Notes: generated from the letters alone by a model not told the origin. DNA of 64,000 bases from Gorsachius magnificus (GCA_034008185.1 CM067081.1:7253821-7317820), one strand, 5' to 3'; counted from the first letter of the stretch, positions 1 to 11,203 are shown. Numbers and translations: made by a program.

Positions 1-502
1 GTGACAAGATGCTCTCCTGCACGACGGCTGAAATCTTTTCTCATATCTCGCAGCTCACCCAAGGATAGAGACCGTGTAGTTTCTGTCTCATTTATGAGCT
101 CTTCCTCTTCCTCCTCCTTTTGTGATGGCCCTGATTCATCCTCCCTTTCTAAACGAGTTGACTTTCGCTTCCAAGATTTCTTCTTGTGTATAGGGGCAAC
201 TGATACCGGCACAGGTTCGCTCCCTGCTTCAGCTGCAATGCCTGTTGCTGGGGTTTGAGTAGCTGCAGTGCAGGTTGCAGGGGTTGGAGTAGCAGCGGTG
301 CCTGTGGCTACGGCTGGAGGAGCTACAGTGGGTGTCACTGGGGTTGGAGTAGCTGCAGTGCCTACGTCCACAGCTGGAGTAGTTACAGCGGGTGTTGCAG
401 GGGCTGGAGTACCAGCAGTGCCTGTGCCCACAGCTGGAATAGCTAAGGGGTCAGGGGTTGAGTAGCTGCAGTGCCTGTCCAGTGGAGGAGTTACAGTGGG
501 TG
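1..502 (-). pseudogene. Continuation of the ERVK leader/gag-like reading frame, frame-disrupted
   Basis: Beyond the stop at 503 the minus strand keeps coding character in another frame. About four irregular 60-bp repeat units (roughly 240-500) are followed, from about 235 down to base 1, by an open stretch rich in Lys/Arg and then in Glu/Ser. It contains a run of acidic residues encoded by the GAG/GAA codons opposite 100-120. This resembles the charged amino-terminal part of Gag in avian ERVK elements. The frame leaves the window still open. Several repeat units differ in length by non-multiples of three, so more than one indel may be present. A plus-strand ORF here is only the shadow of the repeat. 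Confidence 0.55.
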
Positions 503-660
503 TTACTGGGCTGGAGTAGCAGCAGTGCCTGTGCCCACAGCTGGAGTAGCTACAGTGGGTGTCGCAGGGGTTGGAGTAGCTGCAGTGCCTGTGTCTGCAG
601 TTGGAGGAGCTACAGTGGGTGTCACTGAGATTGGAGTAGCTGCAGGGCCTGCTGCAGGAA
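235..660 (-). repeat. 60-bp (20-codon) coding tandem repeat
   Basis: About seven imperfect units of a 60-bp motif, whose plus-strand core alternates GGAGTAGCTGCAGTGCCTGT with GGAGTAGCTACAGTGGGTGT. On the minus strand each unit encodes about 20 residues dominated by Ala, Thr, Pro and Val. Units at about 430-510 have lost bases, which coincides with the frame break. Both length and composition make it a likely length-variable segment between copies of this retroelement. Confidence 0.85.
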
Positions 661-1138
661 TCAGTCTTTGGATGGTATATAATTTACGTAGGAGTCTAAC
701 CCTGAGTAAAAGCTGAACTATATTCAGGAGACCTAGCAATAGGGCCATGCTAGTTGGAACATCCCAAGGATATTCAACATTCTCAAGAACTGTTGTAATT
801 AGCTCAGAGAAAAAGGGGAAGATGGAGTAAGGTGACTCCCCCACAGGCTGGCTCTCCGAGGATAAAAAGTAAAATGTATAATTATTCATAATTCCCAATA
901 GATGGTTCCCAAAATACAGAGGTGACAGCAATACTGAGTACAAATATGAGCTTAATCTGATGATCAATAGTTTTATCATAGCATAAGCCAGTATTACACA
1001 GTACAGCAGAACAGTAGCTTTAATCCACTTGCGAAAAGTGACAACCAGCAGCACAGGGAGTGCATACAGCAGGTAAGGTGATATATAAAAGAACTCCATG
1101 AACAAGGACAGCAACTCTGAGAGCAAATAAAACAACAT
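503..1138 (-). CDS. Hydrophobic leader/pre-gag ORF of the ERVK-like provirus (interrupted)
   Basis: This is the first ORF after the PBS, opening with a true ATG at 1138. It encodes 211 residues before a stop at 503-505. Residues 1-75 hold three or four closely spaced hydrophobic segments (starts near 1, 20, 42 and 62), and another lies near residues 128-150, so the product looks like a multi-pass or signal-anchored membrane protein. From about residue 160 it turns into a Pro/Thr/Ala/Val-rich repeat encoded by 60-bp tandem units. The stop lies inside a repeat unit that is one base short compared with its neighbours. That suggests a frameshift, with the same protein once continuing toward base 1. 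Membrane segments ahead of gag are not part of classical retroviral gag. Function is unknown, and I do not recognise a cellular homologue. Confidence 0.6.
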   Translation of the reverse strand: MLFYLLSELLSLFMEFFYISPYLLYALPVLLVVTFRKWIKATVLLYCVILAYAMIKLLIIRLSSYLYSVLLSPLYFGNHLLGIMNNYTFYFLSSESQPVGESPYSIFPFFSELITTVLENVEYPWDVPTSMALLLGLLNIVQLLLRVRLLRKLYTIQRLIPAAGPAATPISVTPTVAPPTADTGTAATPTPATPTVATPAVGTGTAATPAQ

Positions 1139-1229
1139 TGCGATCAGCGACTATTAGACTAATATAACGAATGCTTATCACAAATGCGTTTTAAAAATGT
1201 TCAGATCTGTCGTTATCTCAACCCTTCGG

Positions 1230-1247
1230 GCCCCACGTTGGGCGCCA
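1230..1247 (-). other. Retroviral primer binding site, tRNA-Lys type
   Basis: The minus strand reads TGGCGCCCAACGTGGGGC, the complement of the 3' end of a lysine tRNA including the CCA-derived TGG. It lies 9 nt inside the LTR end. This is where minus-strand DNA synthesis would start. Lysine primers of this sequence are typical of beta-type retroviruses. All 18 positions look intact even though the downstream reading frame is damaged. Confidence 0.9.
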
Positions 1248-1256
1248 AAATAGGAC

Positions 1257-1873
1257 TGTCGTGGTTTAACCCGGCTGGCAACTCAGCACCACGCAGCCGC
1301 TCGCTCACTCCCCCCCTCCCTCAGTGGGATGGGGGAGAGAATCGGAGAAAAGGGAAAAAAAAAAGTAAGACCCGTGGGTTGAGATAGAGACAGTTTAATA
1401 AGAGAGAAGAATAACAATAATAATAATAATAGTGGTAAGAAAATATACAGAATATATAAAACAAGTGATGCACAATGCAATTGCTCACCACCCGCTGACC
1501 GATGCCCAGCCCGTCCCGAGCAATGATCAGTACCCGAGCAGCGATCACACAGCCCGAGCTGCGACCACTCTGCCCGCGACCGACCGACCGACTCGACCGA
1601 CCCGACTGACTAACCCCCCCCGAGCATGACGTTCTATGGTATGGAATAGCTCTTTGGACAGTTTGGGTCCTAGCTGTGCTGTACTCCCAGCTTGTTATGC
1701 ACCTGGCCGAGCAGGAGAAGCTCAAAAAAAGTCCTTGAGCAGTCTGAGCACTACTTGGCAACAACTAAAAACATCAGCGTGTTATCAACATTCTTCTAGC
1801 ACTGAATCCAAAACACAGCACTATGCTAGCTTCTGTGAAGAAAATTAACTCTATCCCAGCCGAAACCAGGACA
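1257..1873 (-). repeat. ERVK-type LTR (5' LTR of the provirus)
   Basis: This 617-bp LTR starts TG and ends CA on either strand (plus-strand TGTCGTGGTTTAACC at 1257, CCAGGACA ending at 1873). On the minus strand, which is transcriptional sense, a TATA-like AT run lies around 1444-1458. An ATTAAA polyadenylation-type signal follows at about 1394-1399, so R would lie between them. An interrupted ATT/AAT trinucleotide run at about 1409-1432 and a GC-rich block with CGAC units at about 1567-1610 sit inside it. It closely resembles the LTR at 44294-45371, which shares the trinucleotide run and the CGAC-type block. The PBS directly downstream shows it is the 5' LTR of a provirus and not a solo LTR. 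Confidence 0.88.
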
Positions 1874-4429
1874 TACATTTTAAGAAGAGATTGTGAATTA
1901 AGTATCTTCTTCACTGCATTTTCACCTTTCGCCTCTGCAGCTGAGATGGAAGGGTAGGATTTGTGCTTTCTTGGGGGAAGTGCCTCTTTGACGTATTGCT
2001 CCTTAGCCCCAGGATGTCAACTGTCTCTGAAGTACCAGAGGGCTGTGGGGTTTCCTTCAGGATTTGCCTGCAGAATTTGGGCTTTCCTGGTGTAGCATTA
2101 GTTTATATTGTGAAGGTCCCTGCAATAAGGCCATGCAGCTGGAGAACTGCTGGGTTTCTCTCTTTTTGTACCCTGTTTTCTTGCAGGTTGGCTTTGCTTT
2201 CACTAAAGAGAGGTCTAAGAAATGAACTCCAGCAGCATTTTGTCAAACACCAGATTTGTATTTGTGCTTGTAGCTTTGTATGTTAATTTTCAGGTGGTGA
2301 GGAGATGGATCTTTCTTTGGAGAAATAAGGATGGGGTTGTGAGGCACGATACAGTAATAGTGCTGTAATGATATTATTCCAGGTATATTTTGCATTTAAA
2401 TGGGGAGTTGGCATTAACTCAAGACAACCCTAAGGTAGTGAAGGACATCTGGGTAAACAAAAGGGCCATTCCTGAACTTCTCCTAGGCAGTGTGGGCGGT
2501 AAGTAAAGGATTAGAGATGAAGACACAGGAATGCTAGGACATGTGTACTCAGTTCTCAATGGGGTAAACACATTTTCAAAGTGGATTACAAATTTGAATA
2601 GACTTGTAAATAACTTGTAATAAGAATTGTGTCATATGGTTACACCAGGTTTGTGAGACAACCTGTGCTGGCAAAGTGCTCTCATGCTGCACCACTTTTA
2701 AGGATAAATACAAGAACTGCAAGATTTTTCAGACATAATTCATATTCTGCAAGCTTTGCACTCATATAAATTTGATGTGAAAGTTTCTGGAAGAACCCTC
2801 CTTTGAAACAGGACTTGTGTCATCGTGGAAGACAAGCACGTGCTAAGCCCTGCCAAAGGATAGGAGATAAGGATGTTCCTGCATAAAAATCTTCTCTTCA
2901 CAATTCTCAAATGCATTTTTTAGGATTGTCATTCAGTCAAGTTGCCAACTTCCTCCAGTTTCTTCAGTGCCGGTCCTCATCATCTGCTTGAAAAACAGTA
3001 GTACGAAAATAGTCATGATGAAAAGGAAAATGTTATAGCTTGAGGTAGTTGCTCTGCCAGACCTCTTCTTTTTGCTGCAAAAGAGCCTCAGTGAATATTA
3101 CAATTCCTCTTCATTGCCTTCCCCTAAAATCACTGGACATCGGAGACATGGTAGTTCTCTATCTCAGGCCCATTGCTATATACTAGGACTGTGTCACAAA
3201 CTGCAATGCTTTTTCCTAAACCGGAAGCCATTTGACAAGTGTTGGGCAAAGAACAAGGTTTTGGGGAGGCCTTCACTAAACAACAGATTTACAGTAATTC
3301 TCGGCTAAACCACAGCTTTTTGCTTTGAAGTACAATTTCCATAGTCCAGCGAAAAGTCTTCAAGAATTTACTGTGCATGGGTTATAGCCCTGAAGGCTCT
3401 CAATGGCACCATGAGTGAATTCAAAACCTTTGGTGGGTGACTGCACAGCTGAGGGCGATGGGGAATCTCTGCTCCTTCTGAACAGGATAATCTTGTAAAA
3501 CAGCATCCAGTAAAGTGGAGCAGATCTCATGCGCAAGCAATACACACGAGTGCTAGGACTGAGCAGATGGCTCACGAATGCAGAAGAAGCTGCAGTCAGA
3601 AAATTCTCAGTAGTTCGCTTTAAGTGTGGTTACATGACAAAGTCACTGCAAGGCGAGCAGGCGTATGGATTTGCAGCAAGTTAATGAACTGCCCATGTGC
3701 ACACTCTTACTGTCCAATAAACCACTCTCTGAGAACATACTGACAGCTGAAATATATTTGGAAATGTCTTTATTAGTGAGTTAACCTGGGAACAGGCACG
3801 TTTCCCTGCAGGGCGACTCAATCATCTATACTGTAGAATTGCTTGAATGGTTTCTTACAAGGTTTTGGCCCATCTGACCAGCATTATCCCAAACAATTCA
3901 CCTAGCCCAGGAATCATGCTCATAAATTGGTGCATGTAGTTGCTTAGTTCTGGAGATTAAGAGCATTTTAAAGTATGAATCCAAGCTTAGTGCTAGAAGA
4001 TGGTCCCAAGCATGTGTCATTTACATGGCACAGCTTGTGTATTGAGGGCATTGGAGGACATGTCACAAGCATTATCAGAATATAGCCTGAGAGACTTCTT
4101 CAGATGTTGCATATTGTCCCCACTGTTTTAATTGAAGTGTATCATCTTTTGTCTACCCTAAATAATATGCGTGATAGCAGTCATCCAAAACCTTGTTCTT
4201 GTGTCTAAATTTGATTTTAGTGGATCCAAGAAGATCCACTGCCCTGTTAGCTTCTATGGACAAATATCATGTTGTCTGTGAAAAATCCTGGTTAAGTGCT
4301 AGTCAATGCATACAAAATAAGGTTCATCTATTTTTAACAACTACATGAAAATGAAAATCTTTGGAAAGATGCTGTTCAGCTTTGAAAAGGAATGGTGGCT
4401 CATAGTCTAAGTAGAGTGAAGCCTTGATG
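1874..4429. other. Unique sequence, no supported gene
   Basis: Host flank of the provirus. The longest ORF is 107 codons (1963-2286, plus) with no recognisable domain and no coding bias. I see no repeat family here. Confidence 0.6.
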
Positions 4430-5035
4430 GAGCCCAGAAGGTCAACTGCATCCTGGGCTCCATCAAAAGTAGCTTGTCCAGCAGGGCGAGGGAGGGAATT
4501 CTTCCCCTCTACTCTGCTCTGGTGAGACCCCACCTGCAGCCCTGCATCCAGCTCTGGAGCCCTCAGCACAGGAAAGACCTGGAACTGTAGGAGTGGGTCC
4601 AGGGAACGGCCACAAAAATGATCAGAGGGATGGAGCACCTCTCCTGTGAGGAAAGGCTGAGAGAGTTGGGGTTGTTCAGCCTGGAGAAGAGAAGGCTCTA
4701 GGGAGACCTGGTTGTAGCCTTGCAATACTTAAAGATGGGGACAGACTTTCTAGTAGTGCCTGTAGCAATAAGACGAGGGGTAATTGTTTTAAACTAAACC
4801 AGGGTAGGTTTAGACTAACTAGAAGGAGGAAATTTTTTACAGTGAGGGTGGTGAAACACTGGCACAGGTTGCCCAGAGAAGTTGTGGAGGCCCCATCCCT
4901 GGAAGTGTTCAAGGCCAGGTTGGATGGGGCTCTGAGTAACCTGATTGAGTTGAAGATGTCCCTACTCCCTGCAGGGGGGTTGGACTAGATGACCTCTAAA
5001 GGTCCCTTCCAACCCAAACCATTCCATGTTTCTAT
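4430..5035 (+). mobile_element. CR1 LINE fragment, 5'-truncated, sense
   Basis: About 0.6 kb of the 3' end of a CR1 element. It begins within the C-terminal part of ORF2 (the stretch leading to the 'group of Ser/Arg then ILPLYSAL' region) and ends in the CR1 3' UTR: GGTTGGACTAGATGACCTC, then GGTCCCTTCCAACCC, and a degraded octamer tail at about 5020-5035. In-frame stops break the coding part. The 5' truncation is normal for LINE reverse transcription. Confidence 0.93.
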
Positions 5036-7820
5036 CATGTGAATATTGGCCATATTCACCATGAGAAAGCTCTCAGGATTGCTCTAGTTTCATTCCCCGA
5101 GCTTGTACAAACCTCTCCTTCACTGCCAATCCAGCAGATGAATATTTTTGACAGCCACTGCTCTTCTCTGATCAAAGGATGCAGTGAATGGCATATCTTT
5201 AGAAATGGAACCTCATCTTGACTGAAGCTCCTTCTAGACCACCTTTTCAATATTGTAAAAATCTTCATTTGACCTAACAATCAAATCTTTCCCGACTGCA
5301 TTCTCTCCAGTTCATTGATCCAAAAACCATTAATTATTTCTATTAAACACAAATACTTTCAATAGGGATTTTCTACATACCGTGCAAAAGTTTAGCATTT
5401 AAATATGCAGCATTTTACAGATAATTTTAGTGTTCTATAACATTTTGATGATCTTTCCTCTGCTTATTTGCTGTGTTGAGAGCAAACATGAAAACTGGCT
5501 TTTTTCACAGCATCTGCACCACTAGAGAACTTGAATTATTTTAAGATGTAAAATCTTCCTGTCACGAACGGCAGTAAAAGTCCACTTTGTCACAGCAGTA
5601 TCACAATGATGAATGTTCAAGGGCAAAGCTTTGATTAATGACAGCTGCAGTTTGGATTTCACTGATGGTGATTTTGTACCTCCTTCCAGACAGCTGCACA
5701 CTTACCGCAAGTATCTAACTAGACATATTTATTATGCTGGTTTGGTTAAATAGTTGTATAAATTAAGCATATGGATACTTGTGTAATTTGCATATGCAGT
5801 ATGTGACTATTATGTGAAGCAGGCTTCTAAGAGAAGAACGTCCATAATTCAGCTGAGATATTCCTATTTTCTTAAATTAAGGAGGTCCCTGATTAGGTTC
5901 CATAGAAGGGAAATCCTAGTCTGTAAAAGGTCCTGGGGGTGAAGGGATGCAGTTTTTCTTTATTCAAGAGCACAGAATGTCATTAATACAGTTAAGGTTG
6001 TCCAGTGTTTCCACATGCCCTTCCAAAATGCTGAGTTTAGCTAAAAATTAGCAAATTTTGTGTGAGCATGGCAAACCATAAAGCAAGTATACTGCCTTTA
6101 AATAAGCTTTTTGCTATTAAATGTCCTCCTTTTTAGAAACGTGAAGGACTAGTCAGCATTTGTGCTGCTGAAGTTGTGCAGGTTTGCGGCTGTAAGTGTT
6201 AAATAGGATGCTGTGGCAGCTGGGTAGGAGTAAAGCTGCGATGAGACTCCTAAATGACTGGTTTCACCTGCAACTGTTACTTCGCAACCATTAAGCTGGT
6301 GGTTGTGCAGTGATTGGTGGGAACCTGGATTTTGCATATGAGCAAAGCTATAGAGAAGTTGTCAGTATGATCTATAACCCAAACCCCGGCTATTTTATTG
6401 TACAACTGTTATCACAACTTAAGTTGGATGTCCTGATATTAAATTTGTCTTTCTCCACTCCTGCCCAGGCATCTCCTGCAAAACACAAGCTCCCATCTCC
6501 ATTTTTATTACTGTCCTCTTTCAATATTAGCATTTTAAAGCCATCCATATGTAAATGCTTTGCTATTTTATACACATGACAGAAAGTAGTATAATAAGGT
6601 TGGCTATCACCTTGGCAGATACTAGATAGGCTTCAGGTCTTTGCTATGCTCCTTCCCCTGACCTTGCCTCTGTCTGAGCAAGCTTTCCATCCTGGCTTGG
6701 CATGACCATACTTGCCCCCTCCTTGCCCCAGGTGCTTCCCCCACCACATACTGTTACATGCAGTGTAAATCCCCATTTACCCTGAGAAACAGGGCAAGAG
6801 TCTCACCCCACAGGAGGAACCTCTTCTTAAATTTTTTGTTGCAACCGAGCAAATTATGCCTTCAGAATTAATTTCTCATGTGAGTTATTACTGACAGGCA
6901 AAGTGCAAAGAGCAGGTGGCTCAAACACTCATTTTTTTCTTTAGGGACTGCAGTCATGGGGCTAGTCAAATCCTACCAGGTAGTTCTAGAGTCTCACATG
7001 CTGCTGCCCTGAACAAGAAGGTTTTCAGCAAGACAAAATGCCCAGCTCCCCCGTCATCATCAGATAACTCAGTGCAATTCCTCCCTTTTTCCTTTGCGCA
7101 CTGTTAAAAGTGCATTCTCTTCACAAGCTAATAACTCTGAGTGCCTGGTAGTGTCTAAAATCAAAGTCTATTAAGAACTATTTTCTTTCCTATTGTTTGT
7201 TGTTCTTTCTATGTATACAATACACTACGATCCTTGGGACAAGTCATTCTTGCAGTTGATGCAGTTTTGGGGGGAGTTACTCTTGGGAGGAAGATTTATA
7301 GCATATGAATTTCTTTTTTCTTGCTTGAGAAGGTATGGGAACAGCGAGTAAGACTTGTCACCAGGTGGCACCATTAACCTAAGTTATGGTTCAGCTAGGT
7401 GAATGCAATGAAGTTCATGTTCAAAAGGAATTTAGTAGAAAGGTTGCTCTTTTCACTTTTCTTCAGAGCCTAAGTAAATACATGGCACAGAGAATAGGCC
7501 TAATGTTTCTGTTGACCGGCACATTTCAAATTATTTCATGCATTTGCAGTGTTATAATCTGGTGAAGAATTTTCCACGCTTTGTGGATGGTAAGTAAAAT
7601 GCATGCCTGTATTTCTCCATAAAACACCTTCCTGTCTATGCATTTTGCAATATATTGCACATCCAGTACACCAAAAAGCTACATTTTCCCTAGTGAAATG
7701 CCAGAACAGGATCAGGGAATTCTCATATGGAAATGTTTGTGTCTAAATACGGTTTTGTCATTTTTAGACTAGACTCTATGAACCCAAACAGTAATAAATC
7801 CATTTTCCTTTGCTTCACAG
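5036..7820. other. Unique sequence, no supported gene
   Basis: AT-rich DNA. The longest ORF is 89 codons (6310-6579) and overlaps an opposite-strand ORF of similar size, as expected by chance. There is no repeat I can name. Confidence 0.6.
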
Positions 7821-8385
7821 CATTACAGAATGGCAAGGGTTGGAAGGGACCTTGGGAGATCATCCAGTCCAACCCCCCTGCTAAAGCAGGGTCACCTAGA
7901 GCATGTTACACAGGACTTCGTCCAGGCGGGCTGTGAATATCTCCAGAGAAGGAGACTCCACACCCCCCCTGGGCAGCCTATTCCAGTGCTCTGTCACTCT
8001 CAAAGTAAAGAAGTTTTTCCTCATATTCAACTGAAACTTGGGGGTTGAACTAGATGACCTCTAGGGGTCCCTTCCAACCCAAAACATTCTATGATTCTAT
8101 GATTCTGTGAAACCTCTTATGTTTCAGTTTGTACCCATTGCTCCTTGTCCTGTCGCTGGGCACCACTGCAAAGAGTGTGGCTCCATCCTCATGACATCCA
8201 CCCTTAAGATATTTGTATGTGTTGATGAGTTCCCCTCTCAGTCTTCTCTTCTTCAGGCTGAACAAGCTCAACTCTCTCAGCCTTTCCTCATAGGGGACAT
8301 GCTCCAGTCCCTTTATCATCCTAGTTGCTCTCCTCTGGACTCTTTCTAGGAGTTCCTCACCTTTCTTGAACTGGGGAGCTGCTAG
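7821..8385 (-). mobile_element. CR1 LINE fragment, antisense, split by a second CR1
   Basis: The plus strand shows the reverse complement of a CR1 3' end: AGAATGGCAAGGGTTGGAAG at about 7827, then the CAGTCCAACCCCCCTGCT block. Coding sequence for the ORF2 C terminus follows on the minus strand (8385 down to about 8108). That minus-strand translation retains the [17 protein letters not shown] and [12 protein letters not shown] motifs of CR1 ORF2. The element is interrupted at 8038-8107 by a short sense-strand CR1 tail. It belongs to the same subfamily as the copy at 44311-44784; both begin at nearly the same 5' point (TTCAAGAAAG). Confidence 0.93.
8038..8107 (+). mobile_element. 70-bp CR1 3'-tail micro-insertion nested in an antisense CR1
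   Basis: Sense CR1 3' terminus only: GGGGGTTGAACTAGATGACC, the GGTCCCTTCCAACCC box and an ATTCTATG octamer tail. It is flanked by the direct repeat TGAAAC at 8032-8037 and 8108-8113, a likely target-site duplication. Removing it restores the sequence order seen in the related CR1 at 44311-44784, where the same host positions are contiguous. It is an extremely 5'-truncated retroposition event. Confidence 0.85.
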
Positions 8386-9265
8386 TGAGGAGCACCGCAC
8401 ACGTTACACATGCAGAGCAGATGATGCGTCCCATCGCTGCTTGCTGTTCAGAAGCCTGGTGGTGGCCCCCGCCCGTGTCAGAAGTGCTGCAGCCTGTATC
8501 TGCTTGCGCTGCTTCTCGGCACTCGCAGGATGGTGTAGCGGTCCTCTGAAGCAAAAACCAAAACTTTTTCTGTTGCAGACATTAAAATGGCTTGAGTCAA
8601 AATGTTGGCGTTCCTTTTGATGGGGTTGAATTCCTTTCTAAATGGCTTTTGGTGAATTTTATCAGCTTGATGGTAAACATTATTGTGATTTTTTTTTCCC
8701 AAACAATATTAACCTAATGATAGGAGATGCAGGTGACTCTTGGGAAACAGCAAATTCTTGTTCTTCTTTTGACCAGGTGTTAAAGAAACACAAACGATCA
8801 GCTAGTTCTTTCTGAATATGCTGGAATATTTAAAGTGAGCAGTGTTTTAGCTAGCAACCTTTGGGATTCTTTAAAGCATGGTTGTAGGATGCAGCTTGTA
8901 GTTTCTTAATTAGCTCATAAAAGTAAGCAGGAAAACAGAGATTTATACTTAAAAAGATTATTTCTTTTTTTTTATTAGCATGAAACCATGAAATGGATAT
9001 TGTCCATGTAAACTGTGGGTTGTAAGGTCACATTAAAGCAATAGGTTGATTATACTAGAACATATGCTTTGGTTCCAGTGATTTCTGGGGCGTTACTAGG
9101 TAGGATTGTATCGTACTAAATTGCAAGTCTTGCTGTAATTTAAGTCATACATATTTTATGTGTTTTCTTGCCTTTGCTTGCTTCTCTGGTCAGCTGTGAA
9201 AGTCAACAATTATGCAGTCTCTGTGTCAACGTCCAGTCCTTGTGCACGTGGTTGAAAAGAGACAG
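8386..9265. other. GC-richer block followed by unique sequence
   Basis: From 8386 to about 8560 the sequence is clearly GC-richer than its surroundings, with several CpGs. I cannot assign it to CR1 or another family. Minus-strand ORFs of 65 and 74 codons cross it but have no recognisable motif. From 8600 to 9265 the DNA is AT-rich and featureless. Confidence 0.45.
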
Positions 9266-9410
9266 CAGAGTCTCCATCCTTGGAGATATTAAAAACCTGA
9301 GTGGATGCGGCTCTGAGGAACTGACCCAGTTAACCCTGCTTGAGCGGAGAGGTTGGAGTTGGTGGTCTCCAGAGGTGCCTTCCAACCTCAACCACTCCCT
9401 GATTCTGTGT
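9266..9410 (+). mobile_element. CR1 LINE 3'-end fragment, sense
   Basis: Starts at the AGTCTCCATCCTTGGAGATA motif that marks the end of CR1 ORF2. It continues through CTGCTTGAGC...GGAGAGGTTGGAGT and the CCTTCCAACCTCAACCA 3' box, and ends with a degenerate GATTCTGTGTCTGT tail. About 145 bp; several point differences from a typical CR1 indicate moderate age. Confidence 0.85.
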
Positions 9411-11203
9411 CTGTCAGAAGAAAGGTCTTGTCAAACAGGATTTCTGAATTTCTCTAATTAAGCCTGCGAAATGCCCTGTGTGGAAACTGCAGAATTGTTC
9501 TCAGGTGGACTCCTTGCTTGTAAAGATAAGGGCAATATTCAGAGCATTTGGAAAGAGCAGTTCTCTTGAGATTTGCATTACCCTGCAGTTTTTTACTGAT
9601 GTTTGCCCATTGCAACCCAATAGATAATGGAAATGCCTATTTATCTTCATCCCCTAACAAAGCAGAAAATGTGCGTGGTTATGTAGTGAACAGAAAGTAG
9701 AAGGATTCAGCAATACGGTATCTTAAAGGAAGAAGTGCCATTAAGCATCTTGGAAAAATATTGTCAGATATAAAGAGTCCTGTATGTACATACACAGCTT
9801 TCCAAGTTTCAGCCTGCTGACGCAGTGGACAGTGCTGACTCCGTCTTAAACAGCAGCGATAATACTGTTATTGCAGTGATGGTCTAAGCAAGACAGGATT
9901 TGTAGAGACAACAAGATCAGGCAAGTAGGGGTTTTTTTTTGACTGAAGAGGGAATTGCCCTGAAGAGTGCCTCTTTAATTCTGATTGGATTGGTTTATAT
10001 AATAAAGGCAATCTGAGACAGTGACATTATCAAACGCATCTGGGGTCCAAACAAATGTTCTATTTTTTCACTGTCTGCAGGATCCAACTGGTGTATCAGG
10101 TAACAGGAGTATCACTCCTGAGTCGTGATGTTGTATTGTCTATGTTTTTCCAGTTTTTTTCGCTTATAAATGGAGACATGGAAATGGTGGCAAAAGGGAA
10201 ATGAATCTGATATGTAGATAAAACTCTTTATCGAGGATGCTGCCTTCAGTAGAATCCTCAGCACCATAACAGCTGATGTTCATAATAGCATAAATCCTAA
10301 ACATAAATCCTAAATTCCTTGGTGTCATAAAACACTCGGTAATACTTTAACCCATTTCTTTTCACTATTTTCCTGTTGGTTTTTTATTTTATTTTTAGAT
10401 TTCCTCTTTATTTTTTCCCCTGTATTTTTTCACATCTCTCTGTGTAGTTTTTTGGTTTAATTCGGTTTGCCTTTTTTTTTTTTTTTTTTTTTTATTTCCC
10501 ATGGTCAGTAACAGGTCATTGATTTTGTACAGGGGTATTGTCTGGATTTCCAGCAAGTACCACAAGGACTCAAATGTTTTCTTTGGGTGTGGTACTGCAG
10601 GCAGCTGCCTGTACTTATAACTGATTCTGAGCCTGACAGCTTTAAATTACTGCTGTTGGTTTGCCTGCAAGCCTTCACTGAAACTGAAATTCTTGCAAAA
10701 AGCCTGATATGTCAGGAAAACTGTGGGCAAAGCATATGAAGAAAGCAATATATCCATCACTGACAGTCTAGCAGTGCATGACAACCTTTCAGGGGCTGGG
10801 CAGTGGTGAACCGTGGCTGGGGCAGTTTCATTAGGCACAATTTCAAGTCGAAGTGTCTATATGACCTGTAGACCTCCTATTTGCCTTCCACAAGTATACC
10901 TGCACATGTTTTGACAACCCATGAACGGTTTATATCTCTTCTTCTGTTAGGAGTTTGCATATAGGTTATTATACAAGTTACTCAACTGAAATGTAGCAGA
11001 ACTGGCAGGTGATTGCTTTAACTGAAATGGAGTAGATCTGATTTAAACTAACCATAAATTTAAATAGGGGATTTTCAGGAATCCTGATCTGGATGAAATT
11101 TTTCATGAGTGATTTTTTTTTTTTTTCTTTTTTAAATAAATCTGAAATACCCAGCATTATTTCTAAATGCCATTCATATTTGGCAAAGACTGCTGGCTGA
11201 AAA
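9411..11203. other. Unique sequence with a long T run
   Basis: No supported gene. A run of 22 T residues occupies 10472-10493. It sits in T-rich flanks, and there is no adjacent retroposed gene sequence that would make it a poly(A) tail. Confidence 0.55.

Larger units (their letters stand above)
1..1873 (-). mobile_element. 5' part of an ERVK/beta-like endogenous retrovirus, truncated by window edge
   Basis: Read on the minus strand, the order is LTR (1873 to 1257), a 9-nt spacer, a primer binding site matching lysine tRNA (1247 to 1230), a leader of about 90 nt, and an ORF opening at 1138 that runs toward base 1. This is the canonical start of a retroviral provirus. The LTR type and the lysine PBS point to a class II (beta-like, ERVK) avian element. 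The body (remaining gag, pro, pol, env and the 3' LTR) would lie to the left of the window, so completeness and the target-site duplication cannot be tested. The base next to the LTR on the host side is 1874. The reading frame is interrupted near 505, so this copy is probably a fossil. ERVK assignment rests on LTR, PBS and layout, not on a database match. Confidence 0.88.

Noticed and set aside
235..660. Regular repeats resembling a CRISPR array
   Set aside because: Units are contiguous 60-bp coding repeats without unique spacers and lie in a retroviral ORF of a vertebrate genome.
10472..10493. Poly-T as the poly(A) tail of an antisense processed pseudogene
   Set aside because: No gene-like sequence lies on the expected side and no flanking duplication was seen.
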